DNA of 64,000 nucleotides, from assembly GCF_014595955.1 (NCBI RefSeq), contig NZ_JABVCF010000001.1, forward strand, positions 496,001-560,000, written 5' to 3'. Source of the DNA: Pseudaminobacter soli (ex Zhang et al. 2022). GTDB lineage: Bacteria > Pseudomonadota > Alphaproteobacteria > Rhizobiales > Rhizobiaceae. Shown here piece after piece: positions 48,219 through 57,743 of the stretch (positions within the stretch are counted from its first letter, which is position 1; each line of letters opens with the position of its first letter). The position numbers and the translations under genes were made by a program. The notes under the pieces were generated by a model that worked only from the letters and a program-made list of their open reading frames with translations, was not told where the DNA came from and did no database searches.

Positions 48219-48360
48219 GTCGATCCAGCAGGAGAGATAGCGGCACAGAGGCTTGAAGGCTATCACGCCGGCCACTTCCGAGCGGACCAAAGTTCTGGCC
48301 GCGACAGCCCGATCGGGCTATGAAGAACCCAAACGGATAGAGCTACGGACCATCTTTCTT

Positions 48361-48813
48361 ATGCCGGCAGACCAATTGGACCGGATCGACCGGAACATCC
48401 TCGCCGAACTCGCGCGCGACGGCAGGCTCTCGGCAAGCGAACTCGCCGCACGGGTCGGCCTGTCCAAGACGCCGGTGCAGGCGCGCGTACGGCGACTGGA
48501 GAAGGACGGCTTCATCCGCGGCTATTCCGCCGTCATCGATCGCGAGCGCATGGGGGAAGGCCACGTCGCCTTCGTGCAGGTCAAGCTGTCGGACACCCGC
48601 TCGCCTGCGCTGGCCGAGTTCAACCGCGCTGTGCAGGGGGTGCCGGAGATCGAGCAGTGCCACATGATAGCGGCCTCGTTCGACTATCTCCTAAAAGTCC
48701 GCACTAAGGACATCGCCGCCTACCGCCGCGTGCTGGGCGAGAGGATCTCAGCGCTCCCGCACGTGGCGCAGACCTCCACCTTCGTCGCTATGGAGACAGT
48801 GAAGGACCGCTAG
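48361..48813 (+). CDS. putR: Lrp/AsnC family regulator of proline use
   Basis: A 150-residue feast/famine regulator, divergent from putA across 142 bp. The helix-turn-helix is LDRIDRNILAELARDGRLSASELAARVGLSKTPVQARVRRLEKDGFIRGY (recognition part SKTPVQARVRRLE). The RAM ligand domain reads HVAFVQVKLSDT, CHMIAASFDYLLKVRTKDI. PutR-type regulators activate putA in the presence of proline in Agrobacterium and Rhodobacter; the same role is inferred from the arrangement. ATG at 48361 gives the usual N-terminus MPADQLDRID. Confidence 0.9.
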   Translation: MPADQLDRIDRNILAELARDGRLSASELAARVGLSKTPVQARVRRLEKDGFIRGYSAVIDRERMGEGHVAFVQVKLSDTRSPALAEFNRAVQGVPEIEQCHMIAASFDYLLKVRTKDIAAYRRVLGERISALPHVAQTSTFVAMETVKDR

Positions 48814-48957
48814 CAACAATATTCGGCAGCTTCGGGCGATTATCGAACATTACCGATTGTGCAACCGCACGCTATCGCGATCTTGGAACAGAACGATCGG
48901 AGGCCGCGTTGGACCTCTGAAGTCACGCATGCATTAGAGTGCAGCAGGTTCCCAGCG

Positions 48958-49806
48958 ATGAGGCAAAGCATTCGACTGTCGGGTGGCACGGAGTTGTCCT
49001 TCATCACCGCAGGGGCTGTTTCAAATCCATCCGTACTTCTTCTGCACGGCTTCCCGAGTTCCGCGCGAACATTTCGGGAAGTCATTCCCGTCCTGTCGAA
49101 GACGGCAAGGGTGATTGCGCCAGACCTGCCAGGTTTTGGAGAATCGAATGTCCTTCCGTCTCCTTCGTTCGACACTTTCGGAGAGGCGGTTTCCGAATTG
49201 CTGGAACATCTGTCCGTCGGACCGCGCTACCTATACCTTCACGATTTCGGCGCGCCGGTAGGTCTCCATCTCGCCATGAAGGAGCCGAGACAGGTTCTGG
49301 GTCTGATAATCCAGAACGCCAATGCACACCAAACGGGAATGGGTCCGCAATGGGCGGCGACAAAAGCTTACTGGGCTGATCCGACTCTGGAAAACGAAGC
49401 GGAGGCCACTGCTCATCTAACCTTCGAGGGCACACGCGACCAGTATATCGCGAATGTCCCAGACGAGGTGGCCGCCCGAATACCGGCCAGAAGCTGGGAG
49501 GAGGACTGGCGGGTAATGCAGCTTCCTGGCCGTATGGAAACGCAGCGCGCGCTCATCGCCAACTACGGCAATTTCGTCGCCCGATTCGACGCGGTCGCCG
49601 ACTATCTCGCGCGATGGCAGCCTTCCGCCCTGATGATCTGGGGTCGGCATGACGCGTTTTTCGATCTCGCCGAGACCCTTTCGTGGATGCAGGGCCTGCC
49701 CAGGATGGAATCCCACATTCTCGATGGCGGGCACTTCCTGCTCGAAACCCATGCCGCGGAAGCCGCGAAACTCATGGTCGATTTCATCGAGCGGAACAAG
49801 AAATAG
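48958..49806 (+). CDS. Alpha/beta hydrolase with aspartate nucleophile (epoxide hydrolase / dehalogenase type)
   Basis: A 282-residue alpha/beta hydrolase. The oxyanion region is VLLLHGFPSSARTFREVIPVL. The nucleophile elbow is YLYLHDFGAPVGLHLAM, where an Asp (HDFG) stands in place of Ser, as in epoxide hydrolases, haloalkane and fluoroacetate dehalogenases. The acid is in LMIWGRHDAFFD and the His in DGGHFLLETHA. So an Asp-based hydrolase is well supported, but which ester or halide it acts on is unknown. The upstream frame runs from 48859; ATG at 48958 begins the fold. The surrounding 1.4 kb looks somewhat richer in A/T than its neighbours. Confidence 0.88.
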   Translation: MRQSIRLSGGTELSFITAGAVSNPSVLLLHGFPSSARTFREVIPVLSKTARVIAPDLPGFGESNVLPSPSFDTFGEAVSELLEHLSVGPRYLYLHDFGAPVGLHLAMKEPRQVLGLIIQNANAHQTGMGPQWAATKAYWADPTLENEAEATAHLTFEGTRDQYIANVPDEVAARIPARSWEEDWRVMQLPGRMETQRALIANYGNFVARFDAVADYLARWQPSALMIWGRHDAFFDLAETLSWMQGLPRMESHILDGGHFLLETHAAEAAKLMVDFIERNKK

Positions 49807-49979
49807 GACGTCTTTGATACCGCAAGCGAGTGTCTGCGAGAACGAAAGTAGAGAGGCTGGATTTTCTGGACCGGAACGGGATAGACGATCACTTGGCTTG
49901 CCATCTCCCGAATGCGGCCTACAAATGTGCGTAGATCGTCTGAATACGGCCTTAGCCATCAGAGAGTTCAGGAGATTTC

Positions 49980-50333
49980 ATGGCGAAACATCGAATCTAT
50001 ACAACCAGCTTCGCGAGCGTTTATCCGCTTTTAGTTGCGAAGGCAGAGAAGAAGGGTCGCACCAAGGCGGAGGTCGATCAGGTCATCACCTGGCTGACAG
50101 GCTACGGTCCTAAGGAGCTACACACCCAACTGGAAAACAAGACTGACTTCGAAACCTTCTTCGCGGAGGCTCCTGGTCTCAATCCCTCGCGAGCCTTGAT
50201 CAAGGGCATGGTCTGCGGTGTCCGGGTAGAGGACATCGAGGAGCCGACGATGCGGGAAATCCGCTACCTCGATAAGCTGATCGACGAACTCGCGAAGGGA
50301 AAGGCGATGGATAAAATTCTGCGAAAGGATTGA
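49980..50333 (+). CDS. DUF2200 family protein
   Basis: A 117-residue protein of the DUF2200 family, function unknown. It reads [42 protein letters not shown] at the start (hallmark [20 protein letters not shown]), with [44 protein letters not shown] later. Helical and charged, no signal. An AGGAG site lies before the ATG. It follows the hydrolase by 173 bp. Confidence 0.9.
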   Translation: MAKHRIYTTSFASVYPLLVAKAEKKGRTKAEVDQVITWLTGYGPKELHTQLENKTDFETFFAEAPGLNPSRALIKGMVCGVRVEDIEEPTMREIRYLDKLIDELAKGKAMDKILRKD

Positions 50334-50387
50334 TCTACTCCGTCGATCCCTGACGCTATCACCCGCAGTTCTCCTTTAAGGATCCTA

Positions 50388-51599
50388 CTACTGGGCGAGC
50401 GTCTTCAGAAACGCCACCAGCGCTGTCTTTTCCCTCTCCGAAAGCTTGAGCCGGACAAGCTCGCTGTGCCCGTCCGGCGACTGCGGTGCCGCGGCGTAAT
50501 GTTCAACCACCTCCACCAACGACTTGAACTGGCCGGCATGCATGTAGGGCGGCCGTGAGGCGGCGCCGCGAAGCGACGGCGTCTTGAAGGCTCGTTTGAG
50601 CTCCGGCCCTTCCTTGACCATGAAGCGAAGCTCGCCGCAGGCGCTCTCGTCCCCGTCGCGGAAGCGTCCAGCGCAGTTGAAGGGATCGGCCAGCACTTGC
50701 GCCACCGCCGTCTCGCGGCCGAGGTCGAGCGGCTTGCCGTCAGCCTGCGGCACCCCGGTGTTGTGAAAATGGTCGTCGGTGAAGCGCGGCCCGGTGTGAC
50801 AGGTCGAGCACCGCGCCTTGCCGACGAAGAGCCGCAGCCCGAGGATTTCGTCCTCCGACAGGGCAGCGTCCTTCTCAGGCTGCCGGCCGGCGGCAAGCGC
50901 GTCGGCGAAACGGTCGAAGCGGGTCGGCTTGTGCACCAGCGTGCGCTCGAAGGCAGCGATCGCCTTGCCCATATTGGCGAAGACGAGATCAACGGCCGCT
51001 CGTTGGTCGTCGGACATGGCCATCCAGGCAGCCCGCTCGGCTTCGGCACCGAACGGCCCGGCCGACGCGGGCACGGCGGAGAGGTCCGGCAGCGGCCCAA
51101 AAATGTTCTCGTAGCGGTCCTTGAACTCGCGCGCGATCAGTTGGGCATAGGCAGTGCGGGTGCCGGCATGCTCGTTCTGGTCCTCGAGCGGTCCGAGCGC
51201 CTGGGCCCAGAGACTGTCGCGGCGTCCGTCCCAGAAGAACCACGGGCTGTAGGCGACGCCCGCTAGCGGCATGGTACGCCGCTTCGTTTCACCGACTCCC
51301 TTGCCAAACGGCCGGTCGTCCTGGAACTGGCGGTCGCTGATGTGGCAGGTCGAGCAGGCGACATTGCCATCACGCGAAAGCCGCTGCTCGAAGAACAGCG
51401 TCGCGCCGAAGGCCGCCGGCCCGGACTGATCGGCATACTTGTTGGTCGGATCGGCCGGTAGCGGCTGCAGTTCAGAGAGTCGAAACTGGCCGATCAACTG
51501 CTTCTCCTCATCGGAGAGCTGCTCGCCCGAACAGCCGGCCAGGAACAGCGAAATGCCGACGGCCAGCACCTTGAAAGACATCTTCAGCACGGCGGACAT
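50388..51599 (-). CDS. Dihaem cytochrome c peroxidase family lipoprotein (MauG/MbnH-like)
   Basis: A 403-residue dihaem protein. A lipoprotein signal ends LFLAGCSGEQ (Cys23), so it should be anchored in a membrane facing the periplasm. Two haem c sites are NVACSTCHISDRQFQDD and KARCSTCHTGPRFTDDHF. The MauG/MbnH-type sequences SLWAQALGPLEDQNE and HNTGVPQ are present, as is the C-terminal KTPSLRGAASRPPYMHAGQF. Family members reduce hydrogen peroxide or oxidise amino-acid side chains of partner proteins. ATG at 51599 or 51581. It sits five bases after the FixH-like gene and may act on or with it. Confidence 0.9.
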   Translation of the reverse strand: MSAVLKMSFKVLAVGISLFLAGCSGEQLSDEEKQLIGQFRLSELQPLPADPTNKYADQSGPAAFGATLFFEQRLSRDGNVACSTCHISDRQFQDDRPFGKGVGETKRRTMPLAGVAYSPWFFWDGRRDSLWAQALGPLEDQNEHAGTRTAYAQLIAREFKDRYENIFGPLPDLSAVPASAGPFGAEAERAAWMAMSDDQRAAVDLVFANMGKAIAAFERTLVHKPTRFDRFADALAAGRQPEKDAALSEDEILGLRLFVGKARCSTCHTGPRFTDDHFHNTGVPQADGKPLDLGRETAVAQVLADPFNCAGRFRDGDESACGELRFMVKEGPELKRAFKTPSLRGAASRPPYMHAGQFKSLVEVVEHYAAAPQSPDGHSELVRLKLSEREKTALVAFLKTLAQ

Positions 51600-51603
51600 G
51601 ATC

Positions 51604-52038
51604 TTACAGCACAACGTTGAACACCACTGCGTCCTTGCCGGCAGCAGATCCGATGGTCAGCTTCAGTTCCCACCAGCCGCTCATGTTGAACCGCAGGCCC
51701 TCGATGCGGTAGCGGCCATCGCCGAGATACCCGCCCGCCTGCGGCGCCGTGGGCAGGCCGTGGCCATGCTGAGGCATTCCGCCGTCGATCGCTATCGCCG
51801 CATCCTCGACCGGACTTCCGTCCGGACGCTGGACCGTCGCGATCCAGACATGCAGCTTTGATCGCTGAACCGGCTCCGCTTCCGGCGCGAGGGTCACCAC
51901 GTAAAGCCCGTTCTCGCTGGTCTTGGAGCGCGCAAGATCGAGGTCATCCGGCGGCGCCATCATGCGCATGGCGGCGAATGCCGCGATGACGAGCACAACG
52001 ACAATCGCGGCACCAGCCGCTGCGATTCGCTTCTTCAT
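51604..52038 (-). CDS. FixH-like (YtkA domain) membrane-anchored protein
   Basis: A 144-residue protein with an N-terminal membrane anchor (about 5-30) and a periplasmic YtkA/FixH-like beta domain (KLHVWIATVQRPDGSPVEDAAIAID, GGMPQHGHGLPT, FNMSGWWELKLTI). His residues in MPQHGHG could bind metal, a common trait of copper-linked relatives. ATG at 52038 follows an AGGGTCAAGG site. It is directly coupled to the dihaem gene. Role unknown; a periplasmic redox or copper function is inferred. Confidence 0.8.
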   Translation of the reverse strand: MKKRIAAAGAAIVVVLVIAAFAAMRMMAPPDDLDLARSKTSENGLYVVTLAPEAEPVQRSKLHVWIATVQRPDGSPVEDAAIAIDGGMPQHGHGLPTAPQAGGYLGDGRYRIEGLRFNMSGWWELKLTIGSAAGKDAVVFNVVL

Positions 52039-52162
52039 TGCCTTGACCCTCATCCGGACCCGCGAGCTACGGTTTCCAGCAACTGGAAGGTCAAGAGGCT
52101 TTTTGCATTTGGCGCGGCTCCGGCCGGCGATGTAGAGAGGGCCGCAAACAGGAGGGACGGGT

Positions 52163-53083
52163 ATGAGGGGAATTGCTTCGGTCGGCGAGTGTATGCTGGA
52201 ACTCTCGGGCCAGAGCGGCGAGACGTGGCGGCTGGGCTATGCCGGCGACACCTTCAATACGATGTGGACCATGCGCGCCCTCACGCAGGCGGCCGTCGCG
52301 ACCGACTATGTCTCGGCTTTCGGCGACGACCCTTTTTCACACCAGCAGATAGCCTTCTTCCAGGAGCACGGCATCGGCATCGCATCGAGCCCGATCATCC
52401 CCGGTGCGCGGCCGGGCCTCTACGCCATTACCCTGACAGGGGCCGAGCGCTCCTTCGCCTACTGGCGCTCCGACGCCGCCGCCCGCCAGCTCGCTCGCGA
52501 TCCCGCGGCGCTCGCAAGGAGCCTGGACGGCCGGCAACTCGTCTATTTCTCCGGTATCACACTGGCCATCCTCGAGGCCTCAGCGCGGACTGTCCTTTTG
52601 AACGCTCTCAGCGAATCGCGCAGAAGCGGCACACGAATTGCCTTCGACCCGAACTACCGCCCACGCCTTTGGCAGGACACCGACGAGGCGCGCCTATGGG
52701 TGACTTCCGCACTCGGCGTCGCCGATGTGGCACTTCCTACCTTTCCGGACGAAGCGGCGTTGTTCGGCGACCGCACGCCAGAGGAGACCGCCGAGCGCAT
52801 GGTGCGGGCCGGCGTCGCGGAAGTCGCGGTGAAGAATGGCGAAGAACCTGCGCTGATCGCCTCCCGCGGCGGCCACCACACCTCCCCGGCCGTCCGGGTC
52901 GCCGCGCCCGTCGACACCACCGGCGCCGGCGACAGCTTCAACGGCGCCTATCTCGTGGCGCGGCTGCAGGGCGACGAACCGCATGAAGCGGCGGCCAAGG
53001 CGCATCGGGTGGCCGCAGCGGTCATCCAAGTGCGCGGTGCGCTGGCGCCGTTCGAGACGCTCCGTTCGGCCTTCGGAGAGTGA
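52163..53083 (+). CDS. kdgK: 2-dehydro-3-deoxygluconate kinase-like PfkB kinase
   Basis: A 306-residue ribokinase-family sugar kinase. The N-terminal signature is GECMLELSG with GYAGDTFNTMWTMRAL, as in KDG kinases of the Entner-Doudoroff side path, and the C-terminal PfkB signature is PVDTTGAGDSFNGAYLVARL (catalytic Asp in GAGD). FDPNYRPRLW is typical of KdgK. Ribosome site GGAGGG before the ATG. Neighbours GalM and GabD also act on sugars or small acids but lie on the other strand. Confidence 0.87.
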   Translation: MRGIASVGECMLELSGQSGETWRLGYAGDTFNTMWTMRALTQAAVATDYVSAFGDDPFSHQQIAFFQEHGIGIASSPIIPGARPGLYAITLTGAERSFAYWRSDAAARQLARDPAALARSLDGRQLVYFSGITLAILEASARTVLLNALSESRRSGTRIAFDPNYRPRLWQDTDEARLWVTSALGVADVALPTFPDEAALFGDRTPEETAERMVRAGVAEVAVKNGEEPALIASRGGHHTSPAVRVAAPVDTTGAGDSFNGAYLVARLQGDEPHEAAAKAHRVAAAVIQVRGALAPFETLRSAFGE

Positions 53084-53086
53084 CCC

Positions 53087-54106
53087 TCATCCGCGGTGGA
53101 ACCGAAACTCCGTGATGTGACGGTAGACCTCGTCGGGCCGAAGCAGCGCCTGCGGGAAATACGGCCGGTGCGGTGAATCGGGCCAGGTCTGCGCCTCCAG
53201 GCAGAAGCCGGAGAACGGCCCGTAGCTCCGCCCCTCGATCCCGCGAAGGCCCTCTTCTATGTAGTGGCCCGCGTAGAACTGCAGCCCGGGCTCGGTGGTC
53301 CAGACCTCGAGTTCCACTCCCGATGCAGGCCCCTTCGCCCATGCTGCCTGCTTCAGCGCGTGCCTGGCGGACGAGAGACAGAAATTGTGGTCGTAGTGGA
53401 TCGGAGCCGCATCCGGCGCGGGACGGATCGTGCGGGCGGTGCGGAAGTCGAACTCCGTGCCGTCAACCGGCTGGACCAAACCCGTCGGGATTAACTCATC
53501 ATCGACCGGAAGATAGCCGTCGGCGGCGATCCTTAACTGGTGCGAAAGAGTGTCGCCGGACCCGCCGTCGTCCAGGTTGAAGTAGGCGTGATGCGCGAGA
53601 TTGCACAGGGTCGGTTGGTCGGTGGTCGCGTTCATTTCCACCGACAGGATGCCCGGGGCCCTCAGGCGATAGGTACAGTGCGCCTCCACCCTCCCCGGGA
53701 ACCCCATCTCTCCGTCGTGGTCGGTCAAGGACAGCGCGACGAAGTCTTCGCCATATCCCGAGATCGACCAGTTCCTACGGCCAAAACCATTCCGGCCGCC
53801 ATGCAGCCCGTGCAGGTCCGGCCGCTCGGGGTCGATCTGGTAGTCGACCCCAGCGATGGTGAAGCGGCCATCTCGGATGCGGTTGGCATGGCGACCGACC
53901 ACCGCGCCGAAATAGTTCGGGTGGTCGACATAGTCCTGGAAGCGATCGAAGCCGAGAGTGAGCGGCGCATCATGGCCGTCCAGCCGCAGGTCCTGCAGTA
54001 TCGCACCGCAGGACAGGATGCTGGCGGTCAGGCCACCCGCTTCGATGGTGATACGCCGGACCGGCTCACCCGCAGGTGTCGTGCCGAATACCTGGTCTCG
54101 CTCCAT
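53087..54106 (-). CDS. galM: Aldose 1-epimerase (mutarotase)
   Basis: A 339-residue galactose-mutarotase-fold enzyme that interconverts alpha and beta aldoses. Marks are GAVVGRHANRIRDGRF (substrate Arg), HGLHGGRNGFGRRNW, NLAHHAYFNLDD (active-site His) and the C-terminal GFCLEAQTWPDSPHRPYFP with the catalytic Glu. Length is typical. It converges on kdgK with only three bases between stops. Upstream gabD is on the same strand. Confidence 0.94.
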   Translation of the reverse strand: MERDQVFGTTPAGEPVRRITIEAGGLTASILSCGAILQDLRLDGHDAPLTLGFDRFQDYVDHPNYFGAVVGRHANRIRDGRFTIAGVDYQIDPERPDLHGLHGGRNGFGRRNWSISGYGEDFVALSLTDHDGEMGFPGRVEAHCTYRLRAPGILSVEMNATTDQPTLCNLAHHAYFNLDDGGSGDTLSHQLRIAADGYLPVDDELIPTGLVQPVDGTEFDFRTARTIRPAPDAAPIHYDHNFCLSSARHALKQAAWAKGPASGVELEVWTTEPGLQFYAGHYIEEGLRGIEGRSYGPFSGFCLEAQTWPDSPHRPYFPQALLRPDEVYRHITEFRFHRG

Positions 54107-54135
54107 GGGACGCTCTCACGCTTCCCCCTCGGCGA

Positions 54136-55593
54136 TCAGATCCCCAGACCGCCAATGCAGACGTACTTCGTGTCGAGATAGTCCTCGATGCCCTGATGTC
54201 CGCCCTCGCGGCCGATGCCGGACTCCTTGACGCCCCCGAATGGCGCCTCGACCGTGGTAATCAGCCCTTCGTTGACGCCGACCATGCCGTACTTCAGCCC
54301 CTCCATGACCCGGAAGGCGCGGGCGAGATTGCCGGTGTAGAAATAGCAGGCGAGCCCGAACTCGGTGTCGTTCGCCAGCCTGACCGCCTCTTCCTCGGTC
54401 TCGAACTTGAAGACTGGCGCGATCGGGCCAAAAATCTCTTCCTTCATGAACATCATGTCGGGCTTGGCGTCCGCGATGACGGTCGGCTCGAAGAAGGAGC
54501 CGCCGAGCGCATGACGCTTGCCGCCGGTGACCACGCGACCGCCCTTGGCGGTGGCGTCGCTCACGAACTCCTCGACCTTCTCAACCGCCTTGCCGTCGAT
54601 GAGCGGGCCCTGCTGGGTGCCGTCCTCAAGGCCCGGGCCGACCTTCAGTTTGCGGCTCGCTTCGGCCAGCTTCTCCACGAAAGCGTCATAGACGCCAGCC
54701 TGGACGAAGAAGCGGTTGGTGCACACGCAGGTCTGGCCGGAGTTGCGGTACTTGGCGACCATCGCGCCTTCGACTGCACGATCGACATCGGCGTCGTCGA
54801 AGACGAGGAACGGAGCGTTGCCGCCAAGTTCCATTGAAACCTTCTTCACGGTCGCGGCGGCCTTTGCCATCAGCATCTTGCCGACTTCGGTCGAGCCCGT
54901 GAAGGTGATCTTCTTGACCAGCGGATTGGCGCAAATTTCGTCGCCAATCTCGCCAGCCGAGCCTGTGACGATGTTGACCACGCCCTTCGGGAAGCCGACC
55001 TCTTCGCACAGCGCGCCCCAGGCAAGCCCCGAATACGGCGTCTGCGAAGCGGGCTTCACGACGGTCGTGCAGCCGGCGGCGAGCGCCGGCGCCAGCTTGC
55101 GCGACAGCATCGACGAAGGGAAGTTCCACGGCGTGATCGCCGCCACCACGCCCGTCGGCTCCTTGGTCACAAGGATTCGCCGGTCCGCCCAGGGCGAAGG
55201 AACGACGTCCCCATAAGCGCGACGGCCCTCTTCTGCGAACCACAGCACATAGGCTGCGGAGATTGCGATCTCGCCCTTGGCCTCCGTCAGCGACTTGCCC
55301 TGCTCCATGGTGAGCAGTTCGGCGAGCGACTGCTGGTTGTCCATGATCGCGTCGTGCAGCTTGCGCAGCAGCTTGTGCCGCTCGAGCACCGAGGTCTTCT
55401 TCCAGGAATGGAACGCGGTTTCGGCAGCCTCGATGGCGCGCCGGGTCTCAGCCTTTCCTGACTTCGGAACGGTGCCGATCTTCAGGCCCGTGGCCGGATT
55501 GGTCACGTCGATCGTGGCCCCGGAATCCGCCTTGACCCACTCGCCTCCGATAAAATTGGCTTCCCGCATGAACTGGCTGGTTTTCTGGAGCAT
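54136..55593 (-). CDS. gabD: NAD(P)-dependent succinate-semialdehyde dehydrogenase
   Basis: A 485-residue aldehyde dehydrogenase of the GabD type, turning succinate semialdehyde into succinate in GABA breakdown. The catalytic base is Glu255 (VSMELGGNAPFLVFDD) and the nucleophile is Cys289 (NSGQTCVCTNRFFVQ); two Cys near the site fit GabD. The cofactor loop is ITPWNFPSSMLSRKLAPALAAG and the end motif APFGGVKESGIGREGG. ATG at 55593 follows GGGAGAG. No gabT is next to it, so substrate is inferred from family. Confidence 0.93.
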   Translation of the reverse strand: MLQKTSQFMREANFIGGEWVKADSGATIDVTNPATGLKIGTVPKSGKAETRRAIEAAETAFHSWKKTSVLERHKLLRKLHDAIMDNQQSLAELLTMEQGKSLTEAKGEIAISAAYVLWFAEEGRRAYGDVVPSPWADRRILVTKEPTGVVAAITPWNFPSSMLSRKLAPALAAGCTTVVKPASQTPYSGLAWGALCEEVGFPKGVVNIVTGSAGEIGDEICANPLVKKITFTGSTEVGKMLMAKAAATVKKVSMELGGNAPFLVFDDADVDRAVEGAMVAKYRNSGQTCVCTNRFFVQAGVYDAFVEKLAEASRKLKVGPGLEDGTQQGPLIDGKAVEKVEEFVSDATAKGGRVVTGGKRHALGGSFFEPTVIADAKPDMMFMKEEIFGPIAPVFKFETEEEAVRLANDTEFGLACYFYTGNLARAFRVMEGLKYGMVGVNEGLITTVEAPFGGVKESGIGREGGHQGIEDYLDTKYVCIGGLGI

Positions 55594-55695
55594 TCTGCTC
55601 TCCCTCGGGCGCCTCGGGCGCACCTCTTTGATCCCACAAAGCGCCAAAGCGGCGCGCGGCCAGCAAGCATTGGCCGCATACAGGACGTATTAGAC

Positions 55696-55732
55696 CATGC
55701 GCCGCGGGACGATCAATCGCCCGCGGCGCATG
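55696..55732. terminator. 13-bp perfect hairpin between metY and gabD
   Basis: A perfect 13-bp stem CATGCGCCGCGGG / CCCGCGGCGCATG with an 11-nt loop lies about 60 bp after the metY stop on the minus strand. No T-run follows. It could end metY transcription in a rho-assisted way or be a protein site. Confidence 0.55.
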
Positions 55733-55791
55733 TGGACCATAGTCCAGTCGACGGGACGGCGGCTCAGGCCTCGATGAGCCGCCAGGTCGGA

Positions 55792-57075
55792 TCAAACCTT
55801 CGAGAGCGCCTGCTCCAGGTCGCCGATGATGTCCTCAATGTCCTCGATGCCGATGGAAAGGCGCACGACGTCTGGACCGGCGCCTGCCTTCGTCTTCTGC
55901 TCGTCCGAGAGTTGACGATGCGTCGTCGAAGCCGGGTGGATGACCAGCGACTTGGTGTCGCCGACATTGGCGAGATGCGAGAAGAGCTCCAGCGCTTCGA
56001 CGAACTTCACGCCCGCGTCGTAGCCGCCCTTCAGGCCGAAGGTGAACACCGCGCCGGCGCCTTTCGGCGAATATTTCTCCTGCAGCGCGTGATTGGGATC
56101 GTTCGCCAGACCGGGATAGGAGACCCAACTCACCTTCTCGTGCCTGGACAGGAATTCGGCGACAGCCTGGGCATTGTCGCAATGCCTCTGCATGCGCAGC
56201 GGCAGCGTCTCAAGGCCGGTGAGGATCAGGAAGGCGTTGAACGGCGAGATGGCAGGACCGAAGTCGCGCAGGCCGAGCACGCGCGCCGCAATCGCGAAGG
56301 CGAAATTGCCGAAGGTCTCGTGCAGCACCAGGCCGCCATATTCGGGGCGCGGCTCGGACAGCATCGGATAGTTGCCCGACTTCGACCAGTCGAAGGTGCC
56401 GCCGTCGACGATCACACCGCCGATCGAGTTGCCATGGCCGCCGATGAACTTGGTCAGAGAATGCACAACGATGTCGGCGCCATGCTCGATGGGCCGCACG
56501 AGGTAGGGGCTCGCCAGCGTGTTGTCGACGATGAGCGGGATACCGTGCTTGCGGGCGACGTTGCCGAGGGCTTCCAGGTCCACGAACTCGCCGTTGGGAT
56601 TCGCGAGGCTTTCAACGAAGATCGCGCGCGTGCGCTCGTCGATCTGGCTTTCGAAGCTCGCAACCTCGCGCGGTTCGGCCCAGCGCACCTGCCATCCGAA
56701 ATTCTGGAATGCGTGGCCGAACTGGTTGATCGATCCGCCATAGAGCCGGCGCGCGGCGACGAAGTTGTCGCCCGGGCGCATGATCGTGTGGAAAACCAGC
56801 ATCTGCGCGGCGTGGCCTGAAGCGACCGCCAGCGCGGCAGTGCCGCCCTCGAGCGCGGCGACGCGCTCCTCCAGGACCGCCTGGGTCGGGTTCATGATGC
56901 GGGTATAGATGTTGCCGAACGCCTTCAGACCGAACAGCGACGCGGCGTGGTCGGCGTCGTCAAAGACATAAGAGGTGGTCTGGTAGATCGGCGTCGCACG
57001 CGCGCCTGTCGCCGGATCCGGCTTGGCGCCGGCGTGAACGGCGAGTGTGTTGAAGCCTGGGCTGCGCTGAGACAT
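55792..57075 (-). CDS. metY: O-acetylhomoserine sulfhydrylase
   Basis: A 427-residue PLP enzyme of the Cys/Met metabolism family that makes homocysteine from O-acetylhomoserine and sulfide. Marks are [30 protein letters not shown] (core [10 protein letters not shown]), the cofactor loop [27 protein letters not shown] and the PLP Lys in [13 protein letters not shown] (about 207). The C-terminal [17 protein letters not shown] is typical. ATG at 57075 follows GGAGGAAAC. I looked for a SAM-II riboswitch in the upstream 146 bp and did not find one. Confidence 0.95.
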   Translation of the reverse strand: MSQRSPGFNTLAVHAGAKPDPATGARATPIYQTTSYVFDDADHAASLFGLKAFGNIYTRIMNPTQAVLEERVAALEGGTAALAVASGHAAQMLVFHTIMRPGDNFVAARRLYGGSINQFGHAFQNFGWQVRWAEPREVASFESQIDERTRAIFVESLANPNGEFVDLEALGNVARKHGIPLIVDNTLASPYLVRPIEHGADIVVHSLTKFIGGHGNSIGGVIVDGGTFDWSKSGNYPMLSEPRPEYGGLVLHETFGNFAFAIAARVLGLRDFGPAISPFNAFLILTGLETLPLRMQRHCDNAQAVAEFLSRHEKVSWVSYPGLANDPNHALQEKYSPKGAGAVFTFGLKGGYDAGVKFVEALELFSHLANVGDTKSLVIHPASTTHRQLSDEQKTKAGAGPDVVRLSIGIEDIEDIIGDLEQALSKV

Positions 57076-57221
57076 GTTTCCTCCAAAGAATCTTCTGATG
57101 TAAATCCGCGCATTCTTGACGGTACGCTGCGCCGAAAGCAAAGAACAACTTTTCCAACCGGTTAGGTCCGGGGAGCCGGCAGAGCCAATTTCACGGGCTA
57201 AGATGGAACGTTCTTCTCCAG

Positions 57222-57743
57222 CTATCTTACCCGCACGCCAAAGCTCTGGAAGCCCTGTCGCATTATGGGCTTCTTGGAGGACAGCACCCGGCTGTTCACG
57301 CCGTTCCAGCCAATCTCGCCAGAGAGCCTGCCGTACTCGATCTTCGGGCAGCGGTTCATGACCACTTTTACGCCGGCGGCCTCGGCCTTCGCAGCAGCGT
57401 CGTCGTTGCGCACCGTGAGCTGCATCCAGATCACTTTCGGCAGCGGCTTCAGCTTCAGCACCTCGTCCACGATCGGCGGCACGGCGCTGGAGGCGCGAAA
57501 GATGTCGACCATGTCGATCGGCTCCGGCACGTCCGAGAGCTTCGCATAGGTCATGCGGCCGAGGATTTCCTTGCCGGCTTGGCCGGGATTGATCGGGAAG
57601 ACGGTGAACCCCTTATCGATCAGGTATTTGGCGACGAAGTAGCTCGGCCGCACGTCGTTGGCCGAGGCACCGACTATCGCCACCGCCTTCACGGAGTTGA
57701 GGATCTCCGCGATGTATTCGTTGGTATAGGAGTCGTGGTTCAT
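57222..57743 (-). CDS. CoA-binding domain protein (YccU-like)
   Basis: A 173-residue stand-alone CoA-binding Rossmann protein, as in succinyl-CoA synthetase. Marks are AVAIVGASANDVRPSYFVAKYL, GFTVFPINPGQAGKEILG and KVIWMQLTVRNDDAAAKAEAAGVKVVMNRCPKIEY (core VWMQLTVRND-like; CPKIEY end). Function unknown. Its ATG overlaps the VOC gene stop by four bases. Confidence 0.88.
   Translation of the reverse strand: MNHDSYTNEYIAEILNSVKAVAIVGASANDVRPSYFVAKYLIDKGFTVFPINPGQAGKEILGRMTYAKLSDVPEPIDMVDIFRASSAVPPIVDEVLKLKPLPKVIWMQLTVRNDDAAAKAEAAGVKVVMNRCPKIEYGRLSGEIGWNGVNSRVLSSKKPIMRQGFQSFGVRVR

Noticed and set aside
57076-57221. Possible SAM-II riboswitch before metY
   Set aside because: The stretch has a GCGCGGATTTA run but lacks the second stem and the downstream pseudoknot pairing of SAM-II.
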